Shown piece after piece: positions 62,101-64,000 of a stretch of 64,000 nt of DNA (its first letter is position 1; each line of letters begins with the position of its first letter). Made by a program: the position numbers and the translations under genes. The notes beneath the pieces were generated by a model. It was not told the origin of the DNA. It saw only the letters and a list, made by a program, of their open reading frames with translations, and ran no database searches. Origin of the DNA: Flavobacteriaceae bacterium. GTDB taxonomy: Bacteria > Bacteroidota > Bacteroidia > Flavobacteriales > Flavobacteriaceae. Location of the stretch: contig JAGQYS010000037.1 of assembly GCA_020435965.1 (NCBI GenBank), positions 35,900 through 99,899 of the forward strand, in the 5' to 3' direction.

Positions 62101-63123
62101 TTATTTGCTGAACCTATGAAGTGTAAATGTCATGATTGACAATAAAACAAATGCACCAACCTGATGTGAAACTCCTAGTAAAACTTTAGCTTTATTGATA
62201 AATAAAATGGTAAGCACACCTAATAAAAACTGAACACCAACCATTAATAGTAGTAAGTTGACACCTTTTTTTTGATAGCTTGTTAAGCTTAGTTTTTGTG
62301 ATTTATTCCAAATCATAAAAATAACAGCCACAACAAAATAGGCCAATGTACGATGTACAAACTGTACACCACTTTTGCCTTCTATAAAGTTTTTATACAA
62401 AGGGTTTTGCTCAATATAAACGGTTTCGTGCATAAATTTACCTTCGTTCATCATTGGCCAATGGTTGTGTATAAAACCTGCGTCAAGTCCAGCTACAAAG
62501 GCTCCATAAATAATTTGCAATAGAAGAAGACCTAAACCAAAACGAATAAGATTTCTGAAGCTTTTATTGATTTCCTTTTTATCTGGAAACATTAAGTCTA
62601 AAGCCACCCAAAACGTGTAAGCAAAGGTGATAAAAGCCGTTGTAAGGTGAGCAGCCAATCTGTAATGGCTTACATCAGGATTGTCTACCAAGCCACTCTT
62701 TACCATATACCAACCTAGAAACCCTTGAAAACCACCTAAAATTAGGAGAATAATAGATTTCTTAATGGTAGGCTTAGTTAGTTGTTTTTTAATTAAAAAG
62801 TATAGAAACGGAATAATAAAGACCAAACCAATAAAACGACCAATTACACGATGCAACCATTCCCAGAAATAGATGTCTTTAAAATCTTCTAAATTGAAAT
62901 GATTGTTGAGTTTTTGGTACTCAGGATATTGTTTGTATAACTCAAAGGCTTCATTCCATTCGGCATCATTCATTGGAGGAAAGGTTCCAGAAATGAGCTT
63001 GTAATTTGAAATGGAAAGTCCAGAATGTGTTAATCTGGTAATGCCACCAACCACAACCATAATAAATATGAGAATGCAACCCGTTAGTAGCCAATAAATG
63101 ACAGTTTTGTTATCTTTTTTCAT
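62101..63123 (-). CDS. ctaA: Heme A synthase (COX15/CtaA family)
   Basis: The 340-aa integral membrane enzyme oxidises heme O to heme A for cytochrome oxidase. It has eight membrane segments, with the family motifs [14 protein letters not shown] near the N-terminus, the heme-ligand HRVIGR of [16 protein letters not shown] (second half-site pair), FVHRTLAYF and HQVGAFVLL. Length fits the COX15 type without the paired cysteines of the Bacillus CtaA class. It overlaps the CCA-adding-enzyme gene by 14 bp. Confidence 0.93.
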   Translation of the reverse strand: MKKDNKTVIYWLLTGCILIFIMVVVGGITRLTHSGLSISNYKLISGTFPPMNDAEWNEAFELYKQYPEYQKLNNHFNLEDFKDIYFWEWLHRVIGRFIGLVFIIPFLYFLIKKQLTKPTIKKSIILLILGGFQGFLGWYMVKSGLVDNPDVSHYRLAAHLTTAFITFAYTFWVALDLMFPDKKEINKSFRNLIRFGLGLLLLQIIYGAFVAGLDAGFIHNHWPMMNEGKFMHETVYIEQNPLYKNFIEGKSGVQFVHRTLAYFVVAVIFMIWNKSQKLSLTSYQKKGVNLLLLMVGVQFLLGVLTILFINKAKVLLGVSHQVGAFVLLSIMTFTLHRFSK

Positions 63124-64000
63124 GAATTTTTAACCCAAGTTTTTTGCCTGTTTCCAGCATTAATTTATAAGCAGATTCATATTCATTAGGAATTTCACCT
63201 TCTAAGATGGCTTCCTTAATGGTTTCTTTTATGATGCCAATTTCTCGTGATGGCTTTAAGTTAAAGGTTTTTATAATATCTTCTCCAGAAATTGGAGGTT
63301 GAAAATTTCTTACACGATCACGTTCTTCAACTTCTACAATTTTATCCCTTACAATTTTAAAGTTGTTGTGGTATTTTTCAAATTTTTTAGGATTTTTGGT
63401 GGTGATATCTGCCTCACACAATGTCATTAAATCATCTACATAATCACCAGCATCAAAAACTAAACGTCTTACAGCAGAATCAGTGACTTCGTCTTGAGCC
63501 AACACAATAGGTCGAGAACTTAAAAACACCAATTTTTGTACGTATTTCATCTTATCATTGAGCGGCATTTTTAACCTTTTAAATAAATGATACACCATTT
63601 TTGAGCCTTCAAACTCATGTGTATGGAAGGTCCAACCTACTTTTTTGCTGAATTTTTTTGTTGGTGCTTTACCGATATCATGCAGTAAAGCAGCCCAACG
63701 CAACCAAACGTTATCTGTATGTTCTGAGATATTGTCAACCACTTCTAAGGTGTGGTAAAAATTGTCTTTATGTTTTTGGCCTTCAACTTCATCTATGCCT
63801 TTTAAGGCTGTAAGTTCTGGTAAAAAATGTTTGAGCAATCCTGTTTGCTCTAACAGTAAAAACCCTTTGGAAGGTGTTTTGCTTTCAAGAATTTTATTCA
63901 GTTCTACAACAATGCGTTCGTTGGTAATAATCTTGATACGTTCATTGTTTTTTGAAATAGCATTTAACGATTGTTTTTCAATTTCAAAATCAAGTTGCGT
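63110..64000 (-). CDS. cca: CCA-adding tRNA nucleotidyltransferase, C-terminal part (start lies right of the window)
   Basis: The frame is open to the right edge; the apparent TTG start at 63838 is internal, since [20 protein letters not shown] and [18 protein letters not shown] are encoded upstream in frame. Visible are the RNA-binding region with [12 protein letters not shown], typical of class II poly(A)/CCA polymerases, and an HD domain with [14 protein letters not shown], so this is the HD-bearing CCA enzyme common in Bacteroidota. The catalytic head lies outside the window. It overlaps heme A synthase by 14 bp. Confidence 0.88.
   Translation of the reverse strand, partial: TQLDFEIEKQSLNAISKNNERIKIITNERIVVELNKILESKTPSKGFLLLEQTGLLKHFLPELTALKGIDEVEGQKHKDNFYHTLEVVDNISEHTDNVWLRWAALLHDIGKAPTKKFSKKVGWTFHTHEFEGSKMVYHLFKRLKMPLNDKMKYVQKLVFLSSRPIVLAQDEVTDSAVRRLVFDAGDYVDDLMTLCEADITTKNPKKFEKYHNNFKIVRDKIVEVEERDRVRNFQPPISGEDIIKTFNLKPSREIGIIKETIKEAILEGEIPNEYESAYKLMLETGKKLGLKIHEKR

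Overview
The window is chromosomal DNA of a low-GC member of the Bacteroidota, almost certainly a marine-type Flavobacteriaceae. Signs of this are secreted proteins ending in gliding-motility/type IX secretion (T9SS type B) sorting domains, DUF6090 proteins, promoter elements of the TAnnTTTG type, several TTG/GTG starts without clear Shine-Dalgarno sequences, and a tmRNA whose tag reads GENNYALAA. No species name can be supported from sequence alone.

Layout. (1) 1-5026: a histidine kinase (cut by the window edge) and an NtrC-type sigma-54 activator. They are followed by a textbook -24/-12 sigma-54 promoter (2009-2023) and the operon it probably drives: a 56-aa Cys4 protein, a 48-aa basic protein, glutamate dehydrogenase, a GreA/Rnk-like protein and two paralogous helical proteins. 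(2) 5089-12848: a 7.8-kb integrative element inserted in the 3' end of ssrA (tmRNA). It has 19-bp att repeats, a tyrosine integrase, an excisionase-like HTH protein, a VapE-type primase/helicase with iteron-like repeats behind it, several unknown cargo genes and 1.3 kb of structured non-coding repeats. (3) 12837-26693: ssrA, a saccharopine-dehydrogenase-like oxidoreductase, a cold-shock protein, three DUF6090 membrane proteins, a TolB-like and a DUF4412 protein, a VWA protein with a membrane partner, and two S9 peptidases, one fused to a formylglycine-generating-enzyme-like domain.

(4) 26878-37850: the most unusual locus, a tightly packed minus-strand operon. In order of transcription it encodes FIST, EthD, FIST, FIST, a soluble histidine kinase, a giant multi-sensor histidine kinase split by a -1 frameshift at an A8 tract, a lone receiver, a receiver-class III nucleotidyl cyclase, and a DUF5706/PycTM membrane effector. 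It reads as a ligand-sensing phosphorelay feeding a cyclic-nucleotide cyclase with its own membrane effector, that is, a two-component-gated relative of Pycsar antiphage modules. This is inference, but it is the best candidate here for an undescribed system.

(5) 37910-64000: a sortilin/BNR-repeat secreted protein, lysA, sucC, a small secreted protein, a TerB-like protein, uvrB, three large T9SS type B surface proteins with expanding internal repeats (one frameshifted), an ABC exporter pair, a conserved unknown protein, a pRiA4b ORF-3-like protein, heme A synthase, and the start-truncated tRNA CCA-adding enzyme at the right edge.
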